Assembly: GCF_964340395.1 (NCBI RefSeq)
Contig: NC_135555.1
Span: 7,583,431 to 7,647,430, forward strand
DNA length: 64,000 nucleotides
Source: Glandiceps talaboti
Taxonomy: Eukaryota; Hemichordata; Enteropneusta; Spengelidae
Direction: 5' to 3'
The notes beneath the pieces are model-generated. The model had not been told where the DNA came from. It saw nothing but the letters and a program-made list of their open reading frames with translations, and made no database searches. Position numbers and translations under genes: made by a program. Shown here in pieces: positions 35,851-53,392 of this stretch; the stretch's first letter is position 1, and every line of letters begins with the position of its first letter.

Positions 35851-37739
35851 TACCATCTGGAAATTGTAAACAGGTCAGCATTGGTTATTACCAGTCCATG
35901 GATATCATAACCTATTAAATAGGTTTAGGGAAGACATACTAAAGATATTCAGACATCACATTTCTATGTTCCATGTATAATGACAAATTAGAATGTACAT
36001 TTAGTATGTCATATATCACAACTCTGTACTCAAGCAGTTGACAATAGTTAGTGGTGCTAAATTACTGAATAACTGACAAATCTTTGCTGCAAAATAAACT
36101 AAAAGCAATAGTTTTATTGAAGCTTTTTTAAGTGCACATATTTTTTTTTTTTTTGTACTTCTTTTTAATGAGCCTTGGGCAGTAGACTATAATTAATTCA
36201 TTATATCTGAATGCTGTTAGGCTTTTGAGAATGAAAGTTTAATGACAGGGTAAATATTTTTTTTTAGTGATTTATATCGTCTGCAAGTTTGTCAAACCCA
36301 GCTGTACAACATCATGCATCTCTCAACATTGTAGCTCTTGTATTCAGTCCTGTTGTAGTTTCTATGTGTCTGTACATGAACAGTTTGTGCAAATAAAGTT
36401 GGTAAAGTTATTACCAATGAATTATATGTAGTGATTATGTTATATAGTAAGTAAGTGTGCCCTTGACATTGACCGAGATTCAAAGATGACCAGACTGTCA
36501 ATGTTTATACCCTGTCTATTAAGGATTCAATTCTTTACATGAATGATACTCAAAAGATGGATATGTGCTGTCTATGAACCTGGAAAGGGGTTCATACTTA
36601 ACAGTGATATTATTTTTGTCAATTACTCAAGCAATTGATGTACTTTGTGGTGCTGAAATACTAAACCCAAGTGACAAATCTTGCTTGCATGACAAACAAA
36701 GCAGAACTGTAATAACAGCTTGAATTCTGTATTTATCATGTCTGAAAAGGAAAAGAGATTTTTCTCTTGCTACATCACACATGCCCACCACTTTCTCAGA
36801 GGATTAAATAACCTCTTCCCACACTTGTGGTCGAAATTCTCATTTTGAATAGCGCCTCCTAGAGGCCACACTATAGAATTCGGACCTTTGGTGTCATTGA
36901 GAAGTGTGTTATCTTGTCATATAAAGCACCCTACTTCATAATTCGTATCAAATCGATGAACAAGGCCCATGAAACATGGCAATTTACTCCAACACAGTCC
37001 ATATTTATGACATAACCGTAACTCATTCCTAAAGAATCTGGTGTTGGTTAACAAACTACCATCCCATTCCGTGTACACTGACACAGAATCATACAAAGTT
37101 CAAAGTTTATCCATTCAAACAGACAATAGTCATATAACACTTGCTTACAACACAACATGATATATAAGTTTATTTCATGTCTTCTGAGGTCAGACACATT
37201 GGGACTTTTGTAAGTCAAACTTTGAGGTATAAATAAACTTTAAGGCATTTTTAAAATCTTCTATTGAGATGAAAAATAAAAAATATTACATTGATAAGTT
37301 TTCACAAACAAACTGACAGTAGTTACCATGCAATCATTCAACATAGGGCAAGAAACTGCAAAGGTTAAAGGTCAGAATCAGAGTAATAACAAAGTGCCAC
37401 ACAGCTGAGGGAAAATCTTTCAGCCTTGTAGGATTGAAGAACAGTATTTGTATGTTGTGTCCCATCAATAGGCCATTTTCCGGTTACCCTGCTTGCAGTC
37501 ATTTTCAAAATAAGTGTCACCAGAGGGCACCGGCCGCACCACCTCACATGAGGAAATATAAGAGCTAAAAGTACATGGTAGTCAAATGAAGGAGTCAACA
37601 AAATAAGGCTAAAGCTACATCGAGTACATGTAATTTTAAACAAAATAACAACAGAATGTTTTGACTGGTTTGGAATGCCACTTGCTACTCTTGCTGTAAA
37701 AACACTGGGCAAAGATTTTCTATTCAAAGGAGGCTATCT
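35851..37739. other. Intergenic, BCAR1 to SMIM13 (tail-to-tail)
   Basis: The 3' ends of BCAR1 (+) and SMIM13 (-) face each other here. No gene is recognised; the minus open frame at 37365-37727 has no family resemblance. Confidence 0.5.
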
Positions 37740-38345
37740 ATATTCACAGGACTGAGGTGCTCATGAAATTGCCCCACTCCCCAACTTCACGAGTGCCTGT
37801 GGAAATATTACTCATCTCTCATGGCCCTCACTTCTGCTCTTTCCAAACAGCACCCCCAGTGGCCAAAAAATATAATCTTTTGTCTTTCTGATGGCCTGCA
37901 TATCAACCACAGTCAGCACACCTGAGTTGTAAACTATTTATTTTGACTGTAGACCCTTTGTTGTGGGCTATGCTTTGACAATTAAACTGAAATCAAAACT
38001 TTTATGGAAACTTCCCATTTTTGTTTTCTTTTTGATGTGCAAGTCCATGTTATATGACAATGGCAAATCAGCTGTCAGGAAGCTGACAGACACGAACTAA
38101 AACTATTGTTGCAACATGTTGATATAAGCTAGCAGCTGATGTTGATGTAATTACACTCAGAGGAGGGTGGCATCTCTGATAGCAAGATTTCCTCTAGTGG
38201 CTGCACATTTAAACTTCATTCAGTTTTTACACTATCTTGACTAAAGGGAGATTACATCTACATAACCAAGGCACTGTTCTCACCCCGGCACTTAAATAAT
38301 CTACCACATGCAACAACAATGGTTTTAGTTTGTGTCTAGAGCTGA
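37740..38345. repeat. Dispersed repeat, relatives at 53939-54190 and 57690-57790
   Basis: About 38080-38340 matches 53939-54190 in order: TGTTGCAACATGTTGAT, GTAATTACACTCA, TATCTTGA, AATCTACCACAT, CAACAACAAT, GGTTTTAGTTTGTGTCTA. The preceding 37810-37910 resembles 57690-57790 (GGCCCTCACTTCTG, AACAGCA, CTAGTGGTCAAA-like, AATCTTTT). It is probably a non-coding transposon family of at least 500 bp. Confidence 0.65.
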
Positions 38346-39627
38346 TACCTTGTTTGCCAAGGTACTATGTAGTGACTACATGTGGGTTAACATTTGACAC
38401 ATCTTTCTCTTTTTATAACAATTGCTGATTTTTGTCAATGTAAATGGACCCTGTTTTGTGATCATTTACCCAGGGAAAATAATTACAACACTGAATATAT
38501 TCCAAACAACTTGAATTGCACAACGTTTTTTGTCTATTGTGACACTACCAAGGTCATGCCAAATCTCAAAGACTTGGGTGTAAAAATTAAGAATTGCTGA
38601 CATACATGTGGAATTTAATATTTACTTTTCATCTGTTCTCCCAACTAATAAGAGCGCACAAAGCTAACACCATCCTTGCAACCCAAGCCACCATGTTTCT
38701 GCTCTCCTTCAAAAGGTTTTGAAACTTTTCTGCTGCTATCCTCGAGTTCTAATAATCTTCCCTTTAAATAATAATGCATATACTTTTACATGACGAGAAA
38801 TGGTTGATCCCAATTTTTTTTGTGTTTAAGTGGTGACTATACGCATGTCACAGTGCTTCACAACTGAAGACATGCATATATAATATTATGCAAATGATTA
38901 GGCAAATGTAATTGATATGTAAATCACCATGCAAATTAGCTATTATTTTTGTAGAGAGCACTGATTTGGGAGGTAAGTCAATGACAAACTGTGTAAGAAA
39001 ATGAAAGAGTAATAGATGAATACACTAGATATTTCCTTCAATATTTTTGTTAAAATTGACAACTGCCACATTTATATTTTACAATCAGTATTCTATTGGT
39101 CACAAACTGCACTGAAATTGGTACATTCAGTAAAATTCAGAGAAAAGTTTGGTTATAGTCAGATGATGAATTAGGAAATAAATACAAAACATTTACTAAT
39201 AGTTTGTTAAAATTGCCATAGCTGTAACTGTAAGGTTTTTCATCACTGACAAATATGTTCAATTATTTCTGAGCAGTTCATTTTATCTGTACTTCAGGAT
39301 GTACAACATCAGCAGAGTTAACAAAACTGCCCCCCCCCAAAAAAAAAACTCCAGTTACAACCATTGCAGCATAAAAGTACACGTACGATTTCCAGATCTC
39401 TCACATAAATCACCACTCAATGACAAAGTGCACCAGCATTCACACTTCTTATAAAAAAAGACTGACAGAGTCGTACAAATACTAAAAAAAACACACACAC
39501 TCAGCTAGCATGCATGCACACAATGTCATACATAACATTAAAAACGTAAATGACATTATATCTGGACAGGGGTAAAAATGGCACAAAAATATATATGTAG
39601 TTGACTGCAATTGGTCACAATTTGGTC
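38346..39627 (-). other. SMIM13 3' UTR candidate and intergenic
   Basis: Lies after the SMIM13 stop on the minus strand. SMIM13 transcripts typically have long 3' UTRs in vertebrates, so part of this is likely transcribed. No polyadenylation site can be fixed. Confidence 0.4.
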
Positions 39628-40977
39628 TCAGTCATCTTTGAACCTTGTTCTCCTGGTAACACTTCTTGGTTTAGGTAGTGGACTTTCAGCTGGACTGTCA
39701 TTTTCGTTATTATCATTTGCAGACAGCAGTTCTCTGATAAACTTGAACCTTGATAGGAAGGCCTTCCATACGATAAACCAGCCTAGACAATTGTGTGGAC
39801 AAAAAAATAAATTAGCAGTATAGCACATAACTTTTCACAGTAGGTTAAGGAGCAGTGAACACCATAAAAAGGAATAAAGGAAGGATACACCCTAAGTGAA
39901 TATCTAGTAATACCTGACTCCCCAGCACCCTTAGTATTACTAATTATTTATTTATACCTAGTCACTTTCCTAATCCTATTCACAGATCTATTAGCTGCAT
40001 AATCTAAGTTCTACGCCATTAATACAATCCCTACATTATCCTCCCCCACCCCCACCATGCCACCACCACCACCAACATCCCCAATCTATGATAGCCTCTA
40101 ACCCTATTTGTGGATTTGAGATATACATTGTAATAATAAGTTCTTTGCCATTTTACCAATCTCTACTTTAGCCCCAACAACCCCCCCCCCACACGGTAGG
40201 AATTTAACCCTTTCCAAGGATTTATTACAGATGTGATGTAAGAGTGATACCTGTTATTTTTCTACTTCTCATTATAACAGTACTAAACAGTACTAACACC
40301 ATTAAAATAAAGTGTCAGTCAGTTTGTTAAAAATAGAAAGAAAAAGTATTAAGTGTATGTGTACATGTTGATGATGCTTTCACTTTAGAATTATACTTTT
40401 AACAGTGTCGATACCTCAGTAGGAAACTATGAACCACTTGTTTTATCCACATTTCTGTGGCAATCAATGATTTTGTGTTTGTGGGATCACTGTCAGTGAC
40501 ATTGTGATTTTTATCCTGTTGTAGAGGGTGTTGATTTTTTGTATTTTTTGCAGGATTGAAGAAATATAAGTTGGGTCATTAGAATAGAAAGACAAAAATA
40601 AAAAGGGCTTTACAAAGTTACCATTATTCAGATTTCTGACGTAGCATGTTACAAACGTGTATCTTTTGTACAGTCATTGAGTCATGACTAGTCAGTCCAA
40701 CATTTGCATGAATGAATGAGCACGCTGGTGATTTCACAGAACGGTTTAGAATATAACCTGCAATCATTATATTTAACATTAAATTTCAAAGTTCAACCCC
40801 CCCCCCCCCCAATAAATTATGATGGGTCCCTATCTTATTTTACTTAGCGAAAGTAATGCTGGGTTTGCAGGAAGACAATAAATCTGTGGAGTACAAGTAC
40901 TAACCTACAACAACAATCAAAATAACGATAACGAACGACGTCAGGAGAGACAATAATCCCAGGAGTATATTCTTCAT
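39628..40977 (-). CDS. SMIM13: SMIM13, small integral membrane protein 13, two exons, 75 aa
   Basis: On the minus strand, coding exon 1 is 40977-40905 and exon 2 is 39782-39628. They join in phase 1 through a GGC glycine codon with GT-AG borders and stop at TGA 39630-39628. The product begins MKNILLGLLSLL, has one membrane segment (about residues 4-28) and continues GWFIVWKAFLSRFKFIRELL before a polar acidic and basic tail. The GW(F/Y)xVWxxFLSxFKFxREL signature right after the membrane segment is that of vertebrate SMIM13 (about 91 aa), whose function is unknown. It is easily missed because each exon is tiny. The 1.1-kb intron has poly-C and AT tracts only. Confidence 0.85.
39783..40904 (-). 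other. SMIM13: SMIM13 intron
   Basis: Contains homopolymer C tracts near 40180 and 40797-40810 and no recognised element. Confidence 0.75.
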
Positions 40978-41418
40978 GTCACAGTACAGTCACAACAATA
41001 CAAACAATAGTTTGGTCTGGACCACGTATGCCGTGTTACTATTAGGTCAAGGAGGAAGCCAAGGTATTCGCTTCGTTTGAGAATGACATCGGCGACGCAA
41101 CACACGCAGCTTCTGTCTTTGTTATCTTGAAATCATACTGTTCTATCTTTTCAAGTAAACAAGAACTCTTGAATGAATAACCAGCAACTTCACGTGAAAT
41201 ATTTCAGTCAGAATGGTTTCCGGATCGGTCTTTGCCGAAAACGACAGACGTCTTTGTCTTTCAGACGATTATTTAGAGGTAGTCAGCTGTTTGAACTCGA
41301 CTTTTTACTTCCGGAACTTTAGAAGTTGTCAATGACCAATCATGTTTCAAGTTACATTTGTACCAATGGGCCAATCAAATTGTGTATAACAAAACGTGTA
41401 GGAAACTCCAAAAGCAAG
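40978..41418. promoter_or_regulatory. Probable bidirectional promoter, SMIM13 (-) / PSMB5 (+)
   Basis: 441 bp separate the two start codons. The PSMB5-proximal part has an ETS-type ACTTCCGG (41307-41314) and three CCAAT boxes (41336-41340, 41363-41367, 41371-41375). The segment has no TATA box and no simple repeats. Short head-to-head spacing with ETS and CCAAT sites is typical of shared housekeeping promoters; shared use is inferred. Confidence 0.65.
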
Positions 41419-45660
<4,242 letters not shown>

Positions 45661-46087
45661 GCTTTGTATATTTTTGCTATAAACATTTTGTTACTTTAAG
45701 TTTGTCATCAGATAAGGAGACCAAAATTTCTTTTCAATTTCAATAACTTTAGCAGGGAAGTTGCCCTTTTAGTTATCATCTGTCAAAGTGATGGGAAATG
45801 GAAGTTGGATAGAGTTATACCAGACACAACTAGAGAAAATTGACCGTTGATAACTGCTTGAAGAAATGACACTTGTGAAAAGACGTTTTTTTGTATGTGG
45901 AAAGTATCACTTGTGAAAAGACGTTGTTTTTTTTTTGCACGTGGAAGGTCTCTGGAGATGTATAGAAAACAAATAGCTGACAATACTCAGTGGATTCATT
46001 CAGATGATATATGATAAAGTGGTGTTGTCCAAAATCACAAAGCTTTCTGAGTGTTGTACTTTATGGTACAGTGCTGATTGTTAGTGG

Positions 46088-46093
46088 AATAAA
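46088..46093 (+). terminator. PSMB5: PSMB5 polyadenylation signal candidate
   Basis: AATAAA 428 bp after the stop, the first canonical hexamer downstream. The cleavage site is not determined. Confidence 0.55.
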
Positions 46094-46257
46094 GGTTCAA
46101 ACATAACATTCCAATGATTACTCAGGTTTTCTGTCCATGTGTGTGTCTGTGTGCATGAGTCTGTATATATGTGTGTAGAGGGTAATGATCCTATCACCAA
46201 TATGCAAATTAGGTCTCAACAAGACAAGTAACTTCAGCCGTGCTATAGGTAAGGTAA

Positions 46258-46520
46258 ATGGTCTTATCTGTCTGTCAAAAACCCCAAGACCAATTATCTT
46301 GGTATTTGGTTGGTGTACAGTATAGTCGAGACATTTTTCAGATCAAAATGGTTGCCCACCATAGTTGTATACGTGGTCAAAAAGTGGTGTGTTTTTTTTG
46401 TTTAAAAAACTCAAAACTGCTTGTCAGATTGAGCTTGAATTTGCTGAGGTTTTTCTAGGGATGGGCAAATGAAGAATTGTTCATGACACGGTCTAATTTG
46501 TGATATGCAAATCAGGTAGA
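46258..46520. repeat. Relative of the 6.7-7.5 kb diverged repeat
   Basis: Contains CAAATGAAGAATTGTTCA and a GCAAATCAGGTAG-type end, plus a CAAAACTGCTTGTCAGATTG / GAGCTTGAATTTGCTGAGG phrase. These parallel words near 6720-6840 and 7125. Confidence 0.45.
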
Positions 46521-46779
46521 AATATTGGTCGAGCCCTGTTTGCATTGCGTGTGGTGGGTCTGTGACTGACTGTTATCACTCAACCATGCAAACACCCATA
46601 GTAAAACATAGAAGTCGTAGTAGCTTGAAGATTGCTGAAAATAAAGAAGCTATACCTGATTCAGAGTGCTTCTGACAAAATTTTGTCCAAAAATACCTGC
46701 AGATTACCATATGCTCCACTTTACATTCGAGATAATGCCGTCAGGATGCCATTTTGACTACTTGCATGGTGGACAAATG

Positions 46780-47290
46780 ATATAACCAAGTTGTGTTTTA
46801 CTTCTGAATGGTACTGTAAATGGCCTCCAAAGGGTGTTCATTTTTGAAAAAGCTCTTATCATGGGAGGGGCGACACCCCCTCCCAACCCCTCCCCATGCC
46901 TGCATAGCAGCGGGGGCACAACTTGAAATGATTTAAACTTTTGAAACCCTAAAATTAGTGATACTTTTATGTATAACTAAGTTGTGTTTTACTTCTGAAT
47001 GGTGCTCTATATGGCCTCCAAAGGGTGTTCATTTTACAAAAAGCTCTTACCATGGGAGGGGTGACAAACCCTCCCCCATGCCTGCATAGCATGTGGGGCA
47101 CGACTTGAAATGATTTAAACTTTTGAAACCCTAAAAATAGTGATACTTTTATGATATAACGAAGTTGTGTTTTACTTCTGAATGGTGCTGTAAATGGCCT
47201 CCAGAAAGTGTTCATTTTTCAAAAAGCTCTTACAATGGGAGGCGGACACCCCCCTTCCAACCTCCTCCCCAATCGCCACGCTTGTATAGC
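46780..47290. repeat. Tandem repeat of about 188 bp, 2.7 copies
   Basis: Copies start near 46781, 46971 and 47156 with AAGTTGTGTTTTACTTCTGA and continue through GGCCTCCAAAGGGTGTTCAT, AAAAAGCTCTTA, a CCCTCCC-rich segment, GCCTGCATAGCA and ATGATTTAAACTTTTGAAAC. Copies are about 90% alike by eye. Confidence 0.9.
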
Positions 47291-49100
<1,810 letters not shown>

Positions 49101-49226
49101 AAGGGACTGGTCGCCGATCTATGAGCTTGAGAAGGCGACTCACGTCATACCCCACGTGGCTTGGAGAGTTCGTTGACATGGACTGAAGTAACTTCCGCCG
49201 GTAAAAATGCATGTTGGGATAGCAAG
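49101..49226 (+). promoter_or_regulatory. SACM1L: SACM1L core promoter candidate
   Basis: Contains an E-box in CCCACGTGGC (about 49152), an ETS-like ACTTCCGCCGG (about 49191) and GCATGTTGGGATAGC (about 49209), which resembles half of the ZNF143/STAF site. The start codon follows inside CAAGATGGCGG, a YY1-type site. No TATA box. Factor names are from motif knowledge only. Confidence 0.5.
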
Positions 49227-52200
49227 ATGGCGGTCCACGACTCTTTGATTCTGTACGTTGACGTGGTAAATCTTTTTAGAATTATGAGGGATCGTGCGTT
49301 GATCATGGAATGTCAGTGCGAGAAATGAAAGCATACGAAAGACCCCACTTCTGGTATACTGGGGCTCGTTTTTCTTTCATAGTGGGCCATATTCACACTT
49401 TCATCATAAATAGACCGACAAGCCACATCACTGTCATCAGACGGAGGAGGGTGGTGGGCAGGGACTCCTGCATATGCTGCTGCGTTCAGTACTAACACGT
49501 AAAATAAAACTCATTGTATACTTTTCAAAAAAGTCTTATTGATACAGAAAAACTGTTTCATTACACTAAAAACAGCTACATAGAAGTATTCATAACCATA
49601 CTGAACAAAATTTGTTGTAATATTAATAAGCAATATGCAAGTTTAAATTTTAATGTTGAATAAACAGTTTTCGATTGGGCTTACTGCAATACTGAATTGT
49701 GAACATTTGTGGATTTTATATTAAAACTTACAGGCACATTACGGATGACAAATTTTACATTGCATCAAGAGATTCGGGAAGTAAAGAAGTATTGGTTATA
49801 GACCGTGTTAGCACCGAACTTACACTTGAAGGTATGTAATCAATGGTTGGAGATTAATGCTAGTATTACTGTTAATTTAATCTTGTCTCAAACGAAAATG
49901 TTAACTAGTCTCCAAGTTTACTTCATTTGTTGAAGTGTACAGTAAAGTAGTCTAGCTCCTATACAGTATCACTACGACTCACAGTATAATCTATCAACAC
50001 CTATGTAAACATTTTATTTTATGTTTTAGGCTGGATCAAATGAGCTGGAGGGCTTGTCTAAATAACACGACTTAATCAAAAATAAATTGAATTAGATTTA
50101 GGTTGATAACTTCTGAGAGCCCAGAACATTATTCCTTTTTAGTGATTTTTTTGTGAGAAAGCCTGAAATTAAAAAGGTTATCCTAAAGCAAAAAATAAAA
50201 AAAAATATTTAGGCAAATGTTTCAAAAGAAATGAACATTTTGAAATCCCAGGAAATGTTGATAATCACCAACTGCATTCAAATGTGGACAATTGTGTGCA
50301 ATGAAACCCGTATGTAAACTCCCTACTTGTCTGTTGTGTGATTTGACAGGTATTGTCTCTTTCAGCAAATGGATATCAAATCCCAACATACACAATTCGG
50401 AAGGAAATATGTGGGTTGATGGGTATCATAAGACTTGTAGCAGGTATGTACCAACCAAAAATATTGCAAGTTGTAATACAAATTGTCCAGCCAATAATGT
50501 ATGTGCATGTAAACATGCATCTTTTTAATATTCAATTTAAATTTTGTGTGTTCCAAACACAACTTGAAAATTTTACCTGAAATTTTTGACAGATTGACCC
50601 ATGTCATGTATCTTTTTATACTATGGGTAGATTTACTAATGGATATCGATCTGTTTGTGTCAATATGTATGAACATATGCGTGTGTGTAGATTTACTTGC
50701 GGATGTCTGTCAGTATGTATACATATGGTGTGTACAGCTTTACTTGTGGATGTCTCGGTTTTTGTCAGTGTGTAAAGTTTTAGTTTGTATCCGTCTTAAT
50801 TGAGAATCTTAACGAATGTAAATCTGGAACATCATGCATTGTTGATTATTAGGTCCATATCTGGTAGTTATTACAAAGAGATCCAAGATTGGTGAAATCA
50901 ATGGACAAACGATATGGAAAGTGGGAGCAACAGAACTACTAGCGTACAGAAGGACAACTGTGCATCTGACTGAAGAGCAGGTATGGTAATGTAAACAGAC
51001 AAGCATACAATACTAGTTATCTTGTGATAACACTGGTAAGGGCACTGTGCCACCACCCATACTATGTTTGTCATCGGAGCATTTTAAAAACAATTGGTCA
51101 ATCACTCATTAAGATATTTTTCTAAAAACAAAGCAAGTATATATGTTACATGTTAAACTTTAAAAGTCTAAATGACTTAGAAATGAAAATTAACATCAGA
51201 AGGAACCTTTGAATCATTTGTGTTATTAAAGTTCTGAAATTTCAGCTCAGATAACACACTCATGAGGGTCACCATTGTACAATTGGTGACATGATTGTTT
51301 TCCTTTTTAATTGTACCATAGAGGGCAGCATCACTTTTATTATTTTACCAGATTTAAGAAATACAGGTTATGAAAAACATCAAATTAAGTCCAGCCAGCA
51401 TAATAAATGATAGGCAACTGTCAAACCTTGAAGACTCTGGATTAGGATTAAAATAAGATGTCAAAAGCTATTAGGCAAAAAAAAAAAATTGTTTGGTTCC
51501 AGTAACCTGACCCAACCCTAAACGTTTTTTTAGGTAATTCGAAAAATTATCAAAAAATCAAAAGATTTTGCAAAGTGGCGTACAAAATAGTGAGATTTAA
51601 AGACGTCATTGCCTCGTGTGATAAAACAACCTGTCGGAATTGAATTGGAAACATCAGAGTTGATATTTTCTTTCCATATTTTTCAAAGCAGTATTATTAC
51701 AATATGATTAATTATGGATATTCTTATGATTAGTATATGGCAAGTGTTATTTGGGGTCAGATAAGTGTTCAATTTACTAGTAAACCAAAGAGTTAGTGAA
51801 TCATTCATGTTTACTAATTGTCTATTCATTTTTTAGATCCAAGACAACAAGATTTATGTAGCTATGGTTGAAACGATACTAAATATGGAAGGGTACCATT
51901 TCTCAACAACGTATGATTTGACACACACAGTTGCAAGACTCAATAACACTAGCCCAGAATTTCTGTCAATGTCACTGCATGAAAGAGTAAGTCAAAACAA
52001 TCAGTGATCACTGTCATGTGTTATAGCCTGGTATACTGTATTCACTCTGCATTGTACATGGTATACTGTATTCACTCTGTATTGTACCTGGTATACTGTA
52101 TTCACTCTGTATTGTACATGGTATACTGTATTCACTCTGCATTGTACCTGGTATACTGTATTCACTCTGTATTGTACCTGGTATACTGTATTCACTCTGC

Positions 52201-53344
52201 ATTGTACATGGTATACTGTATTCACTCTGCATTGTACATGGTATACTGTATTCACTCTGTATTGTACCTGGTATACTGTATTCACTCTGTATTGTACATG
52301 GTATACTGTATTCACTCTGTATTGTACCTGGTATACTGTATTCACTCTGTATTGTACCTGGTATACTGTATTCACACTGTATATTCACTCTGCATTACAT
52401 CTGGTATACTGTATTCACTCTGTATTGTACCTGGTATACTGTATTCACGCTGTATATTCACTCTGCATTACATCTGGTATACTGTATTCACTCTGTAGCC
52501 TATATCATACCTCAGTCCTGGTATACTGCATTCATTCTGTATTCTTGAAGAAGTAATTGAATGCCATATAATACATGTCAATGTTTACACTGATTGCTGT
52601 ATTTTTTACCATACCTAGGCTGACCAGAGATTTGTATGGAATGGACATCTGTTGAGAGAATTAGCCAATCAACCCGAGCTTCACCGATTTACCCTGCCAG
52701 TACTACTGGGCTGTATCCTTTTGATATTCATTAGTTTCATTGAATTGCCACAAAAACTCTCAGATTTTACACTCTTCTTTTGTTCTTACTAATTTGGCTG
52801 TATCCAGTAAGATTGCAGAGATGTAGAAACCCCCAAATATTACAAAATCGTTTTCCGCTCACAATGTACCATATTTGTGAATTACATCCTATGACATTGG
52901 CCATGTATAAATGGCTGAAATGTAACAAACAAAATTGGACTGTCCATTTATTTCCATTTATTTGTTCTGTATATCACAACTTGTAGCACCCAATTACACT
53001 GAGTGTAACAGTCATTGATATTCGTTATACAAGTATACAGTAGTTGACAAGAACATACCAGACTCAGCTGAATGTAATGAAAGATCAGTATATGTTGTTT
53101 TATTTCTAGCATGACTCATTGACAGACTAAGGTTCAGGGAGTGCTATATTCACATTTTTGTTGTTGTTTGTTTGTTTTGTGGGGTTTGTGTCTGTCTGTC
53201 TGTGTCTGTGTCTGTGTCTATGTCTGTCTTTGTGTGTGTTTTTTGTGTCTCTATGTTTGTCTGGGTTTGTGTGTGTTTTTTTCTGTGTCTGTGTCTGTGT
53301 CTGTGTCTGTGTCTGTGTCTGTGTCTGTGTCTGTGTCTGTGTCT

Positions 53345-53392
<48 letters not shown>

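Noticed and set aside
52001-52498. Regular repeat with 164-codon open frame, considered as a repeat protein or a CRISPR-like array
   Set aside because: There are no spacers; units are contiguous 30-bp minisatellite copies inside an intron, open in several frames.
52619-52813. SACM1L exon 6 reading on past 52712
   Set aside because: The frame stays open but loses similarity; splitting at GTATCC and joining to 53723 restores the conserved [11 protein letters not shown] segment.
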